From: Actinomycetota bacterium
GTDB taxonomy: Bacteria; Actinomycetota; Acidimicrobiia; Acidimicrobiales; MedAcidi-G1
Direction: 5' to 3'
Length of the DNA stretch: 64,000 nt
Assembly (NCBI GenBank): GCA_014381745.1
Contig: JACNLA010000015.1
Location: forward strand, 1-64,000
Part shown: one piece after another, positions 26,444 through 34,280 of the stretch
Layout: every line of letters begins with the position of its first letter
Numbering within the stretch: the stretch's first letter is position 1
Notes under the pieces: generated by a model
The model's database searches: none
Seen by the model: the letters and a program-made list of their open reading frames with translations, nothing else
What the model was told of the DNA's origin: nothing
Made by a program: the position numbers and the translations under genes

Positions 26444-27268
26444 TTGGCTGACCTTCCGCGTTCGTTCTCGCCATCGGCTGCTTCCACCTACGACAAGTGC
26501 CCGCGCAGGTGGAAGCACCGTTACGTGGACAAGCTGCCCGATCCCCCAGGCGAGGCTGCGCTCGTCGGCACCTTCGCCCACCGGGTGCTGGAGCTCCTCT
26601 GCGGCGAAGAGCCGTCCCTCCGCACGGTCGACAGGGCTAGAGAGCTGGCCGGTGAGGTCTGGCCCTCCGTCTCGAAACAGAAGGATTTTCGAGCCCTGGA
26701 TCTGGAGCCCGAGGCAGAGCGGGAGTTCCGCTGGCGGTCCTGGCGGGCGATCGAAGGGCTCTGGGCTCTGGAGGACCCGGCCACGGTCAACGTCCGCTCA
26801 ACCGAACAGCGCCTCTCTGCAGAGGTCGCCGGCGTTCCGTTCCGTGGAATCGTCGACCGCATGGACAACGTCGAGGGTGGCCTCGCCATTACCGACTACA
26901 AGTCCGGAAAGGCACCCAGGCCTGACCGTCGCCGAGAGGCCCTCTCCCAGGTTCTCCTGTACGCGGCTGCGGTCGAGGCTGACACCGGTGAACGCCCCAC
27001 TCAGGTCCGGTTGCTCTACCTTGCCCAGGCAACCATCGAAGAGCAGGTCAGCGACGAAGGCATGGCTGAGGCCACCGATGGGCTGGCCTCGTCCTGGGCC
27101 AGCCTGGGTAGAGACTGTGCGTCGGACCAGTTCGAAGTACGGCCCGGTCCGCTCTGCGGCTGGTGCCCCTACGTCACGATCTGCGACGAGGGGCGGTCCG
27201 AGGTGACACGGCGTGTTCGGTCTGGCCGGATACCCAATGCCCCTGCAAGGGCTGCACTCGGCATCTGA
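26444..27268 (+). CDS. PD-(D/E)XK exonuclease with 4Fe-4S cluster (Cas4/AddB-like, RecB family)
   Basis: 274 aa from TTG 26444. His46, Asp138 (GIVDRMD), Asp151 and Lys153 (ITDYKSGKA) make the RecB-type nuclease active site. Cys19 together with Cys238, Cys241 and Cys247 (LCGWCPYVTIC) form the N- plus C-terminal iron staple typical of Cas4 and AddB. It is a stand-alone nuclease domain with no helicase and no CRISPR genes nearby. It follows the topoisomerase genes by 30 bases, so a role in DNA repair is inferred. Confidence 0.88.
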   Translation: MADLPRSFSPSAASTYDKCPRRWKHRYVDKLPDPPGEAALVGTFAHRVLELLCGEEPSLRTVDRARELAGEVWPSVSKQKDFRALDLEPEAEREFRWRSWRAIEGLWALEDPATVNVRSTEQRLSAEVAGVPFRGIVDRMDNVEGGLAITDYKSGKAPRPDRRREALSQVLLYAAAVEADTGERPTQVRLLYLAQATIEEQVSDEGMAEATDGLASSWASLGRDCASDQFEVRPGPLCGWCPYVTICDEGRSEVTRRVRSGRIPNAPARAALGI

Positions 27269-27283
27269 ACCCCGACGGGCGGT

Positions 27284-27613
27284 TCAGGACCTCCGGCGAC
27301 GCCAGGCCGTGAGCAGCACCACGAAAGCGATCACGGCACCCAGCACTGCGAGACGTTGCAGGCGATCGGCGTTCTCGTCAGTCATCTCCACCGGTGGGGT
27401 GTCAAATGGCCTGTCAGCAGGAGCATCGGAGTGGTCGACCATGTCCGCTACTGAGGAAGCGACTGACTCAGCAGCAACCAGCGGTAGTTCGGACTCAACA
27501 GGTGCTGGGGCGCCGGCCGGTTCCACCGGCAGGTGGCCGAGCAGGTCATCGACAGGGCTGTCACCATCGACTGCGGGACGTGTCCGTCCGGACTGTGGGT
27601 CGTAGCCGGCCAT
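27284..27613 (-). CDS. Small C-terminally anchored membrane protein coupled to ParA
   Basis: 109 aa. Residues 1-85 are acidic and Pro/Ala-rich without clear structure. Residues 87-104 are a single hydrophobic helix (AVLGAVIAFVVLLTA) followed by WRRRR at the C-terminus, a tail-anchor pattern. Its ATG overlaps the last base of the ParA stop codon (TAATG), so it is translated with ParA. A membrane receptor or partner for that ATPase is an inference from the coupling; no family was recognised. Confidence 0.7.
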   Translation of the reverse strand: MAGYDPQSGRTRPAVDGDSPVDDLLGHLPVEPAGAPAPVESELPLVAAESVASSVADMVDHSDAPADRPFDTPPVEMTDENADRLQRLAVLGAVIAFVVLLTAWRRRRS

Positions 27614-28437
27614 TAGATGTCTCCTTCTGGGAGGGATTCTGTTGTTGGCGGGGCATCGGCTGTCACGGGCCTGAGCAGAATGTCGAGCAGGACATCGAAC
27701 TCACCGGCGGCCTCGGCCGCCCCTGCACGGCTTCCGAGTGAATGGATTGGCCTTGACTGGGCGGCAGCTTCGGACACCGCCGCCCGCAGGTGGACCGGCG
27801 GAAGGCACTTCTCGGGGTATGCGGAGTCGAGTTGTTCATGCCAGTAGCGACCGTCGCGGGTGCGCCCAAGCCTGTTGACGGCGATGCCACTCACCTCTGG
27901 CCCGCCATCGGGACGGCGTGTTCTGATGCGGTCAATCGTCTGGAGCATCCGGCCCACACCGTCCACGGCCCAGGCGCCTGGCTCGGTCACCACGAGCACC
28001 GCATCCACTGCAAACAGGGCATTGATGGTCAACAGCCCGAGGGATGGTGGGCAGTCGACGAGAACCAGAGGAACCGAACAGCCCTGCATCGCCACGCTAA
28101 GCCGGTCCTGCGCCCCCAAGGGATCGCTGGCCAACTGGGGTTCTCTGGCCGCCAGTGCGGGTGACGACGCCGCAACCAGAGGACGTCGACCACTATCGTC
28201 GGTCCAGCCGGTCGTCTCAACGACTGAGTTGATCCCACCAGGGCGTTCCTCTATGAGCACGGAGTCGATGCTGCGTGTCGGCTCAAACACCCCGAGCCCC
28301 GTCGTGGCATTTCCCTGAGGGTCGATGTCGACCACGAGCGTCTCAATGCCGCGATGGGCCGCCGCCGAAGCCAGGCCAAGCACGACCGTTGTCTTGCCGA
28401 CACCACCCTTCTGGTTCACCACCGCTATCGAAGCCAC
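27613..28437 (-). CDS. ParA-family ATPase (orphan)
   Basis: 274-aa deviant Walker ATPase. It begins MASIAVVNQKGGVGKTT, with both lysines of the deviant Walker A motif, followed by VVDIDPQGNATTGLG and LVLVDCPPSLGLLTINAL. ParA proteins form dynamic dimers that position chromosomes, plasmids or protein clusters. No parB-like gene or parS cluster is next to it; the only partner is the coupled membrane protein. That points to cargo positioning or a cell-pole function instead of plasmid partition, though the main chromosomal parB elsewhere is possible. Confidence 0.92.
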   Translation of the reverse strand: MASIAVVNQKGGVGKTTVVLGLASAAAHRGIETLVVDIDPQGNATTGLGVFEPTRSIDSVLIEERPGGINSVVETTGWTDDSGRRPLVAASSPALAAREPQLASDPLGAQDRLSVAMQGCSVPLVLVDCPPSLGLLTINALFAVDAVLVVTEPGAWAVDGVGRMLQTIDRIRTRRPDGGPEVSGIAVNRLGRTRDGRYWHEQLDSAYPEKCLPPVHLRAAVSEAAAQSRPIHSLGSRAGAAEAAGEFDVLLDILLRPVTADAPPTTESLPEGDI

Positions 28438-28505
28438 AGGGGCAACCTAACCCAACCGGTCCGGCCAGCCGGGTGCTCCCCCCGGCCGCCCGGTACGTTG
28501 ACACG

Positions 28506-29324
28506 ATGCCCGAGTTGCCAGAGGTGGAAACGGTCAGGCGCCAACTGGAACCCCTCATCGTGGGTGCCCGCATTGTCGAAAGCGAGGCGCACCCGTCAGC
28601 AAAGTTCTCCCAGGCAACGTTGGCAACCGGTTACAGGGTTGAGGGGATCGATCGGCGGGGCAAGTACCTGCTGATCGGTCTGGGCGACGGGATGGCCATG
28701 GCTCCCTCCATGGAGCTGATAGTCCATCTGGGCATGACGGGCGGGGTCCACGTCGTCGACTCCATTCCAGACGACCCGTACCTGCGCGCATGGTGGTCGC
28801 TCAAGGATGGCCGCTTCATCATGTTCCGTGACGTCCGACGCTTTGGCCGGCTTGCTGTGGTTCCCACCGGCGAATACTCCTCGCTCCCGACCCTGCACGC
28901 TCTGGGGCCTGAACCGTTCGACCCGGCCCTTGATGGTCGCTCCTTTCATGCCGCCCTCGCTCGTAGCCGCCGACACGTCAAGACGAGCCTTCTGTCTCAG
29001 CGCCCCGTTGCGGGGGTTGGCAACATCTACGCCGACGAGGCCCTCTGGAGGTCCCGGATCAACCCGGCGGCCAGACGCGTCGGCCCGGACCGGTCGGAGC
29101 GTCTACTCGCCGCCATAAGGGAGGTGCTGAGCGAGGCCCTGGCCAACAACGGCACGACGCTGCGGGACTACCGGACCCCTGCCGGCGACTCGGGAAACAA
29201 CCAGGAGTTCCTGGACTGCTACGGGCGGGGCGGCCAACCGTGCCGGTCCTGTGGGTCGACGCTTTCGACAAGACAACTGGACCAGCGGACAACCACGTGG
29301 TGTCCGACATGTCAGGTGCGGTGA
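28506..29324 (+). CDS. mutM: Formamidopyrimidine-DNA glycosylase (MutM/Fpg)
   Basis: Removes oxidised purines such as 8-oxoguanine and nicks the abasic site. The start at ATG 28506 gives MPELPEVETVRR, where Pro2 is the catalytic nucleophile and Glu3 is conserved. FRDVRRFGRL and AGVGNIYADEALWR are family blocks. The C-terminal zinc finger is complete (C-x2-C-x16-C-x2-C, ending WCPTCQVR). Length is 272 aa, as usual. It diverges from parA. Confidence 0.97.
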   Translation: MPELPEVETVRRQLEPLIVGARIVESEAHPSAKFSQATLATGYRVEGIDRRGKYLLIGLGDGMAMAPSMELIVHLGMTGGVHVVDSIPDDPYLRAWWSLKDGRFIMFRDVRRFGRLAVVPTGEYSSLPTLHALGPEPFDPALDGRSFHAALARSRRHVKTSLLSQRPVAGVGNIYADEALWRSRINPAARRVGPDRSERLLAAIREVLSEALANNGTTLRDYRTPAGDSGNNQEFLDCYGRGGQPCRSCGSTLSTRQLDQRTTTWCPTCQVR

Positions 29325-29378
29325 GCAGGCCCATCGGGTGCACCTACCGACCACCGGGTACAACCTACGCTCCTGCCT

Positions 29379-30953
29379 GTGCGTCGTTCCCGCTTCCTGA
29401 CCTTCCTTTCGTTCGCCCTGGTCCTCTCTGCTGTCACGGTCGGGATCGTCGCGGCAGGGCCATTTGACGAAGAGATCGCCGCCAACGTCGAAAAGATCGA
29501 CAGCCGCCATGACGAGATCGCTGCGAGCTACGACAGGATTGCCTCGCTCCAGGAGGAGCTGGTGGCCATCGACGAGCGGATCGCTGCCGCCGAGGACGCC
29601 CTGGCCGACGGAGACGACGAGCTCCTCCTGCTTCCCGTGCAGATGGAACTGCTCGCGGACGAGTTCGTTGACATCGTGTTTTCCCGCAACGAGCCGGCGA
29701 CCCTGCGCCACAAGATGGCGATCGACTCATATGTCCGAAACAACGACCGACTCAACGCCGTCCTGAACCAGTCTTCCCAGTTCTCCGAACAGGCCCTCGA
29801 AGATGCCCGTAACCGCCTTCTGTACGACTCGGTCATCGAGTTGGCCCTCAGCCGGCTCGAGGTGGTTGATGCCCGGCTACGGCTCGCTGCCGACAAGGTC
29901 GACGGGATCAAGGGTGTGATCACCGAGGCCGAAGACCGCCAGAGGGTGTCGGTCGACAGGCTTGAGGCGGAAAAGGCGGCCATCCCCGCGGTCGCGGCCA
30001 ACATCGTCGACGTCCGCGACCAGATCAGGGTTCTTGAGGACGAGATCAGAGGCCTCGAAGACGACATTGGGCGCCTCGAGGCCATGTCCATAACAACCAG
30101 GTGGACCGGAATGCAAGGCACTGATGTCGGCCGGCCTGTCCTGGCGGTGAAGATCGACAACGTAACGAGGGCCCATCCGCAGGCCGGCATCAACCAGGCT
30201 GACGTCGTCTACGAGGAACTGGTCGAGGCGGGAATAAGCCGTCTCATCGCGGTGTTCCAGTCGGCCGGTGCTCCAGTCGTTGGTCCGGTCCGATCAGCCC
30301 GGACCTCCGACCCGCCGCTGCTGATCGGATTCGACCGTCCCCTGTTTGCCTACTCAGGTGCCAACCGTGGAACCCAGGAGGCGGTCGACGCCTCTTCTCT
30401 GCTTGACGTGGGCCACGACGCGGAGCCTTCCCTCTTCTGGAGGTCAACAGACCGCCGGGCACCACACAACCTGTTCACCTCCACCGAAGGGCTCTGGGCG
30501 GTCCACCCCGATCGCACCTCGGTTCCACCGGCGCCCTTCCTGTTCAGGTTTGAGGGCGAGGCGCTCCCGGACTCCGCTGAGCCGGCAGCGGGCGTGTTCA
30601 TCGACTTCGGTCGAACCGAGGTCGACTACGAGTGGAACGGAACCGGGTGGCAACGCACCCACAACGGGAACCCCCACATGGACGACCAGGGTGTCCGTGT
30701 GGCGCCGGCCAACATGGTCATCTTGTTCACCGAATACGGGACAAGTGCCGCAGATTCCAGGTCTCCAGAGGCGATCACGGCTGGCTCCGGAACGGCATGG
30801 GTGTTCACGGACGGCCACCTAATCAATGCCGAATGGAGACGCACCGACAGTTCCCTGCCAGCGAAGCTGACCGCCGGCGGTGACCCGGTCCTTCTTACGC
30901 CCGGCAGGACATGGGTGGCCCTCGCCCCACCAGATTCTGCAACCTGGCGCTGA
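29379..30953 (+). CDS. Secreted DUF3048 (YerB-like) protein with N-terminal coiled coil
   Basis: 524 aa from GTG 29379. Residues 5-27 are a signal peptide or anchor with no lipobox Cys. Residues 30-235 are almost wholly helical heptads rich in Glu, Asp and Arg (e.g. VRDQIRVLEDEIRGLEDD). Residues 250-524 are a DUF3048 domain: RPVLAVKIDNVTRAHPQAGI, ADVVYEELVEAGISR, VGPVRSAR. The family is extracytoplasmic, related to YerB, and of unknown role. The long coiled-coil module in front is unusual and suggests oligomerisation or spanning of the wall. Confidence 0.85.
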   Translation: MRRSRFLTFLSFALVLSAVTVGIVAAGPFDEEIAANVEKIDSRHDEIAASYDRIASLQEELVAIDERIAAAEDALADGDDELLLLPVQMELLADEFVDIVFSRNEPATLRHKMAIDSYVRNNDRLNAVLNQSSQFSEQALEDARNRLLYDSVIELALSRLEVVDARLRLAADKVDGIKGVITEAEDRQRVSVDRLEAEKAAIPAVAANIVDVRDQIRVLEDEIRGLEDDIGRLEAMSITTRWTGMQGTDVGRPVLAVKIDNVTRAHPQAGINQADVVYEELVEAGISRLIAVFQSAGAPVVGPVRSARTSDPPLLIGFDRPLFAYSGANRGTQEAVDASSLLDVGHDAEPSLFWRSTDRRAPHNLFTSTEGLWAVHPDRTSVPPAPFLFRFEGEALPDSAEPAAGVFIDFGRTEVDYEWNGTGWQRTHNGNPHMDDQGVRVAPANMVILFTEYGTSAADSRSPEAITAGSGTAWVFTDGHLINAEWRRTDSSLPAKLTAGGDPVLLTPGRTWVALAPPDSATWR

Positions 30954-30960
30954 GTTCTCC

Positions 30961-31902
30961 TCAGGCAGACGCCTGTAGCACAAGGGCCTCGGCGGGAACG
31001 GTTCCGTCGCCGAGAACCGTGAGAAGTTCCACGCCCTCCTCAAGAACCAGGAGAGTGTGTTCGAACTGGGCCGTCCGGCGACCGTCCAGCGTTACAGCAG
31101 TCCAGTCGTCGTCCCAGAGAGCACACGCCGGATCCCCGAGGGTGAGCATCGGCTCAACCGTGAAAGTCATGCCCGGCTCCATGATCGTTCGTGCCCGCGG
31201 GTCGTGGTAATGGGGAATCTGGAGGCCGCTGTGGAACTCGGTACCGATCCCGTGCCCGATGAACTCCCGCACCACGCCAAGACCCTGCCTACGGGCATGA
31301 CGTTCGATGGCTCGCCCGATCACGTTTACCGGCTTGTCCGGTTGGATGGCTGCAATCCCCTCGTTCATCGCGACATAGGTCTGCTCGATGAGGCGTCGGT
31401 CGTTCGGGTCGACCTCACCCACCGGGAACGTGACAGAGGTGTCACCGTGCACGCCATCGAGGTAGATGGTCACGTCCACGTTGACGATGTCGCCGTCTAC
31501 AAGGGACCGACTGTCGGGTATTCCATGGCAGATGACCTCGTTCACCGAGGTGCATACCGACTTCGGGTACCCCCGGTAGTTGAGCGGGCTCGGATAGCCG
31601 CCCCTTGCGATGGTCGCCTCGTGCACCACCTCGTCGATGCGATCAGTCGTGACACCCGGGACCACATGCGGTGCTACCTCAAAGAGGATCTCGGCCGCTG
31701 CGGTACCGGCTCGCCGCATCAGGGCGATCTCGTCATCTGTCCTGAAGTTGGATGAGGTCGTCGGACCCGGATCTCCGGTAACGGCATAGGGCGGCAGCCC
31801 TATATGGGAAGGCACGCTGCGGGTCGGGCTGAGAAGCCCTGGCCGGACCGGGGGCTCGGACCGGGGAGCCTGATCCTGGAGTCTGGTCTTGCGCTTCGCC
31901 AC
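30961..31902 (-). CDS. map: Methionine aminopeptidase, type I with N-terminal extension
   Basis: Removes the initiator methionine. Metal ligands appear in VNVDVTIYLDGVHGDTS (two Asp), GHGIGTEFHSG (His), FTVEPML (Glu) and FEHTLLV (Glu). About 50 Pro-rich residues precede the catalytic core (PRSEPPVRPGLLSPTRS), like the SH3-binding-type extension of mycobacterial MetAP1c, thought to contact the ribosome. Length is 313 aa. The start of the next minus-strand gene is convergent-free, with a palindrome in the gap. Confidence 0.95.
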   Translation of the reverse strand: MAKRKTRLQDQAPRSEPPVRPGLLSPTRSVPSHIGLPPYAVTGDPGPTTSSNFRTDDEIALMRRAGTAAAEILFEVAPHVVPGVTTDRIDEVVHEATIARGGYPSPLNYRGYPKSVCTSVNEVICHGIPDSRSLVDGDIVNVDVTIYLDGVHGDTSVTFPVGEVDPNDRRLIEQTYVAMNEGIAAIQPDKPVNVIGRAIERHARRQGLGVVREFIGHGIGTEFHSGLQIPHYHDPRARTIMEPGMTFTVEPMLTLGDPACALWDDDWTAVTLDGRRTAQFEHTLLVLEEGVELLTVLGDGTVPAEALVLQASA

Positions 31903-31921
31903 CCGGAGAGGCTACCGGGAC

Positions 31922-31935
31922 GTCACCCGGGTGAC
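31922..31935. repeat. Perfect 14-bp palindrome GTCACCCGGGTGAC
   Basis: The exact self-complementary 14-mer lies in the 43-base gap between the maoC-like stop (31946) and the map start (31902), both on the minus strand. It could be an operator for map, or the core of a hairpin closing the upstream transcript. There is no U-tract. Confidence 0.6.
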
Positions 31936-31945
31936 CGGGGCCTGT

Positions 31946-32431
31946 TCAGCGCATGAACCTGCTGACGCTCTCCACGACACAGACCGGCCGGTCGCTGCCC
32001 TCTACCTCGATCGTGATCTTCATGACGGTCTGGTAGCCGCCGACAACCTCGACCACCTCCAGGATCTCGGCTCCTGCCCTGACCTTGGAACCGACCAGAA
32101 GAGGAGCCGGAAAGCGAACCTTGTTGGTGCCGTAGTTGATGCCCATCGAGATCCCCTTCACCTGGATCAACTCGGGCATGAACATGACGGTAAGCGACAG
32201 CGTCAGATAGCCGTGGGCAATGGTCGTGCCGAACGGTCCGGCCGCTGCACGCTCCGCATCCAGGTGAATCCACTGATGGTCGCCGGTGGCATCTGCGAAC
32301 AGGTTGACGCGTTCCTGGTCGATGGTTATCCACTCGCTGTAACCCAGGTGTGTGCCTACTGCGCCGGGTAGTTCGTCTGGGCTTTCGAAAACGGTCGTCA
32401 CTGGAATGCTCCTGATCATCGCTGTCGGCAT
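31946..32431 (-). CDS. MaoC-like (R)-specific enoyl-CoA hydratase
   Basis: 161-aa hotdog hydratase. The hydratase-2 motif is FADATGDHQWIHLDAERAA, with catalytic Asp and His, and is followed by GPFGTTIAHGYLTLSL. The family hydrates trans-2-enoyl-CoA to the R-alcohol in fatty acid, PHA or mycolate-type metabolism. Several in-frame starts are close together (ATG 32431, ATG 32419); I list the first. It diverges from the CDF transporter, whose ATG is 85 bases away. Confidence 0.9.
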   Translation of the reverse strand: MPTAMIRSIPVTTVFESPDELPGAVGTHLGYSEWITIDQERVNLFADATGDHQWIHLDAERAAAGPFGTTIAHGYLTLSLTVMFMPELIQVKGISMGINYGTNKVRFPAPLLVGSKVRAGAEILEVVEVVGGYQTVMKITIEVEGSDRPVCVVESVSRFMR

Positions 32432-32516
32432 CGTCGGCCGCTTCAGGCGACACTACGCTGCGACCGGTCCCACCGGCGGGTCGGACCTACCAGACCCCCA
32501 GACGACAGGAGCCCGA

Positions 32517-33452
32517 ATGGCCGCCGCTGGTTCGAAGGCAGTGCTGACGGCCCTGTTGGCCAATGCCGGCATCGCTGTCGCCAAGTTCGCCGGGTTCCTT
32601 TTGACCCGGTCGACCTCAATGCTGGCCGAGAGCCTCCACTCGGCCACCGACTCGACCAACCAGCTGCTGCTCCTGTTGGGCGCCAGAAGGGCCAAGCGGC
32701 CACCCAGCCCCATGCACCCCTTCGGGTACGGCCGCGAACGCTATTTCTGGTCGTTCGTCGTTGCCCTCGTGCTGTTCTCAGCGGGTGCTGCGTTCGCCGT
32801 ATTCCAGGGCATCGCAAAGATCCGTAGTCCCCATGACCTCGACAACGTGGGCTGGGCTATCGGCATTCTCGTGGTCGGCATAGCCCTTGAGTCCTGGTCG
32901 CTTCGCATCGCCGTCCTTGAAGCCAGACCCTTTCGGGGCGACTCATCCTGGAGTCGCTTCATCGTGACCTCCAAGCAGCCTGAACTGCCGGTGGTGCTGC
33001 TCGAGGATGCCGGCGCCCTGTTGGGCCTGTTCATTGCGCTGGCTGCGATCGGCGTGGCCGATCTGACCGGTGATCCACGCTGGGACGGGGTGGGGACCCT
33101 GGCGATCGGTGTTCTGCTCGCCGCAATCGCCACGGTCCTGGCACGTGAAATGCAGAGCCTCCTCATCGGTGAGGCCGCCGACCCGGACGATCTTGTGGCA
33201 ATCGAGGCGGCCATCGGATCGGTTGCGGCTGTCGACCGTCTCATCAACCTCAAGACCCAGCATCTGGGTCCCGACCAGATCCTGGTCGGCGCCAAGATCG
33301 CCTTTGGCGAGGGCCTTGACACGGCCGGAATCGCTGCCGCCATTGACGCTGTGGAGGCTGAGATCAGGAGGGTCGTACCCAATGCGGGTCCGATCTACGT
33401 GGAGCCTGATCTGGACCGGGGCTCAGACCATCAGGGTTCCGGGCTCAGGTGA
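32517..33452 (+). CDS. Cation diffusion facilitator (CDF) transporter
   Basis: 311-aa inner-membrane divalent metal exporter. The frame is open upstream, but ATG 32517 (MAAAGSKAVLTALL) has AGGAG before it. Membrane helix 2 carries the metal-binding HxxxD (ESLHSATDST); helix 5 reads LLEDAGALLGL, with an Asp in place of the usual His and no second Asp at +4. The C-terminal cytoplasmic domain (about 225-305) is present. Zinc or manganese are likely substrates; the altered helix 5 site argues against a classical zinc-only carrier. Confidence 0.9.
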   Translation: MAAAGSKAVLTALLANAGIAVAKFAGFLLTRSTSMLAESLHSATDSTNQLLLLLGARRAKRPPSPMHPFGYGRERYFWSFVVALVLFSAGAAFAVFQGIAKIRSPHDLDNVGWAIGILVVGIALESWSLRIAVLEARPFRGDSSWSRFIVTSKQPELPVVLLEDAGALLGLFIALAAIGVADLTGDPRWDGVGTLAIGVLLAAIATVLAREMQSLLIGEAADPDDLVAIEAAIGSVAAVDRLINLKTQHLGPDQILVGAKIAFGEGLDTAGIAAAIDAVEAEIRRVVPNAGPIYVEPDLDRGSDHQGSGLR

Positions 33453-34149
33453 CCGAGGCTCCCAGGAGGCCACCTATCAGGTAGGTGGTCGAGCAGGCTC
33501 CGGCTGCGACCAGCACCTGACGCATCACGGTGCGGATCATCGAGCGTTCAGTCAGGCGGGCCAGGAGGCCACCTACAACCGCTGCTGCTGCCACGCCCAG
33601 AATCGCCGATGCCCAGACAGCCCCGGTACCGCCACCGCCCAGCCATGGAACCAGCGGCACGAAGGCTCCGAGGACGAATGCCAGAAAGCTGTAGATCGCC
33701 GCCTGGATGGGGCTACCCAGGTTGTCGGGATCAACCCCAAGCTCCTCGCGTGCGTGGACCTCGAGTGCCACCTCAGGGTCAGACATGAGGTCACGTGCAA
33801 CACGTTCGGCGTGTTCGAGGTCGAGCCCACGTTCCACGTAGATGGCGGTCAACTCGGCGGTTTCCAACTCGGGATCCTCGGCGATCGAGGCCCGCTCAAT
33901 TGTCAGCTCTCGCTCAACCAGTTCGGCCTGGGCCTTGAGGGAGATGTACTCGCCGGCAGCCATAGAGACAGCTCCGGCCAGGAGGCCCGACACGCCCGCA
34001 ACTCGGACGAACGCAGGGTCGGTGCTGGCTCCGGCAATTCCGAGGATCAGAGCCACGTTGGAAACAAGACCGTCGCTCACCCCGAATACGGCGGCGCGTG
34101 CCGCGCCGCCCTGGACATCTCGGTGTCTGTGAACCTCGGGTTTCTCCAT
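33445..34149 (-). CDS. VIT1/CCC1-family iron/manganese transporter
   Basis: Membrane transporter of 234 aa, taken from ATG 34149 (MEKPEVHRHRDVQGG); a GTG at 34173 would add eight residues. Helix 1 block is GVSDGLVSNVALILGIAG and helix 2 GAVSMAAGEYISLKAQ, the metal-binding signature. A Glu-rich cytoplasmic loop follows (about residues 75-140), then three helices. The family moves Fe(II) or Mn(II) out of the cytoplasm. Its 3' end overlaps the CDF gene by 8 bases in convergent orientation. Confidence 0.93.
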   Translation of the reverse strand: MEKPEVHRHRDVQGGAARAAVFGVSDGLVSNVALILGIAGASTDPAFVRVAGVSGLLAGAVSMAAGEYISLKAQAELVERELTIERASIAEDPELETAELTAIYVERGLDLEHAERVARDLMSDPEVALEVHAREELGVDPDNLGSPIQAAIYSFLAFVLGAFVPLVPWLGGGGTGAVWASAILGVAAAAVVGGLLARLTERSMIRTVMRQVLVAAGACSTTYLIGGLLGASVT

Positions 34150-34280
34150 CGGCTCGAACCTAGCGGGAGCCACATGTCTGTCGGTGTTTCGATGTGCCGG
34201 GCAGGTTCGAACAGGCCGCCAGACGCTGGCCCACGAAGGCGTGTGGTGCTAGGAACTGCGGCGATGGGTAGGGGCCAACG

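Noticed and set aside
25094-26581. 495-codon open frame on the minus strand
   Set aside because: Antisense to the topoisomerase B subunit and RecB-like gene; no motif, and the sense strand is clearly coding.
26444-27268. Cas4 of a CRISPR system
   Set aside because: The nuclease has Cas4-like cysteines but there is no repeat array or other cas gene in the window.
27284-28437. Plasmid or prophage partition module
   Set aside because: No parB, parS-like cluster, integrase or phage gene; neighbours are chromosomal housekeeping genes.
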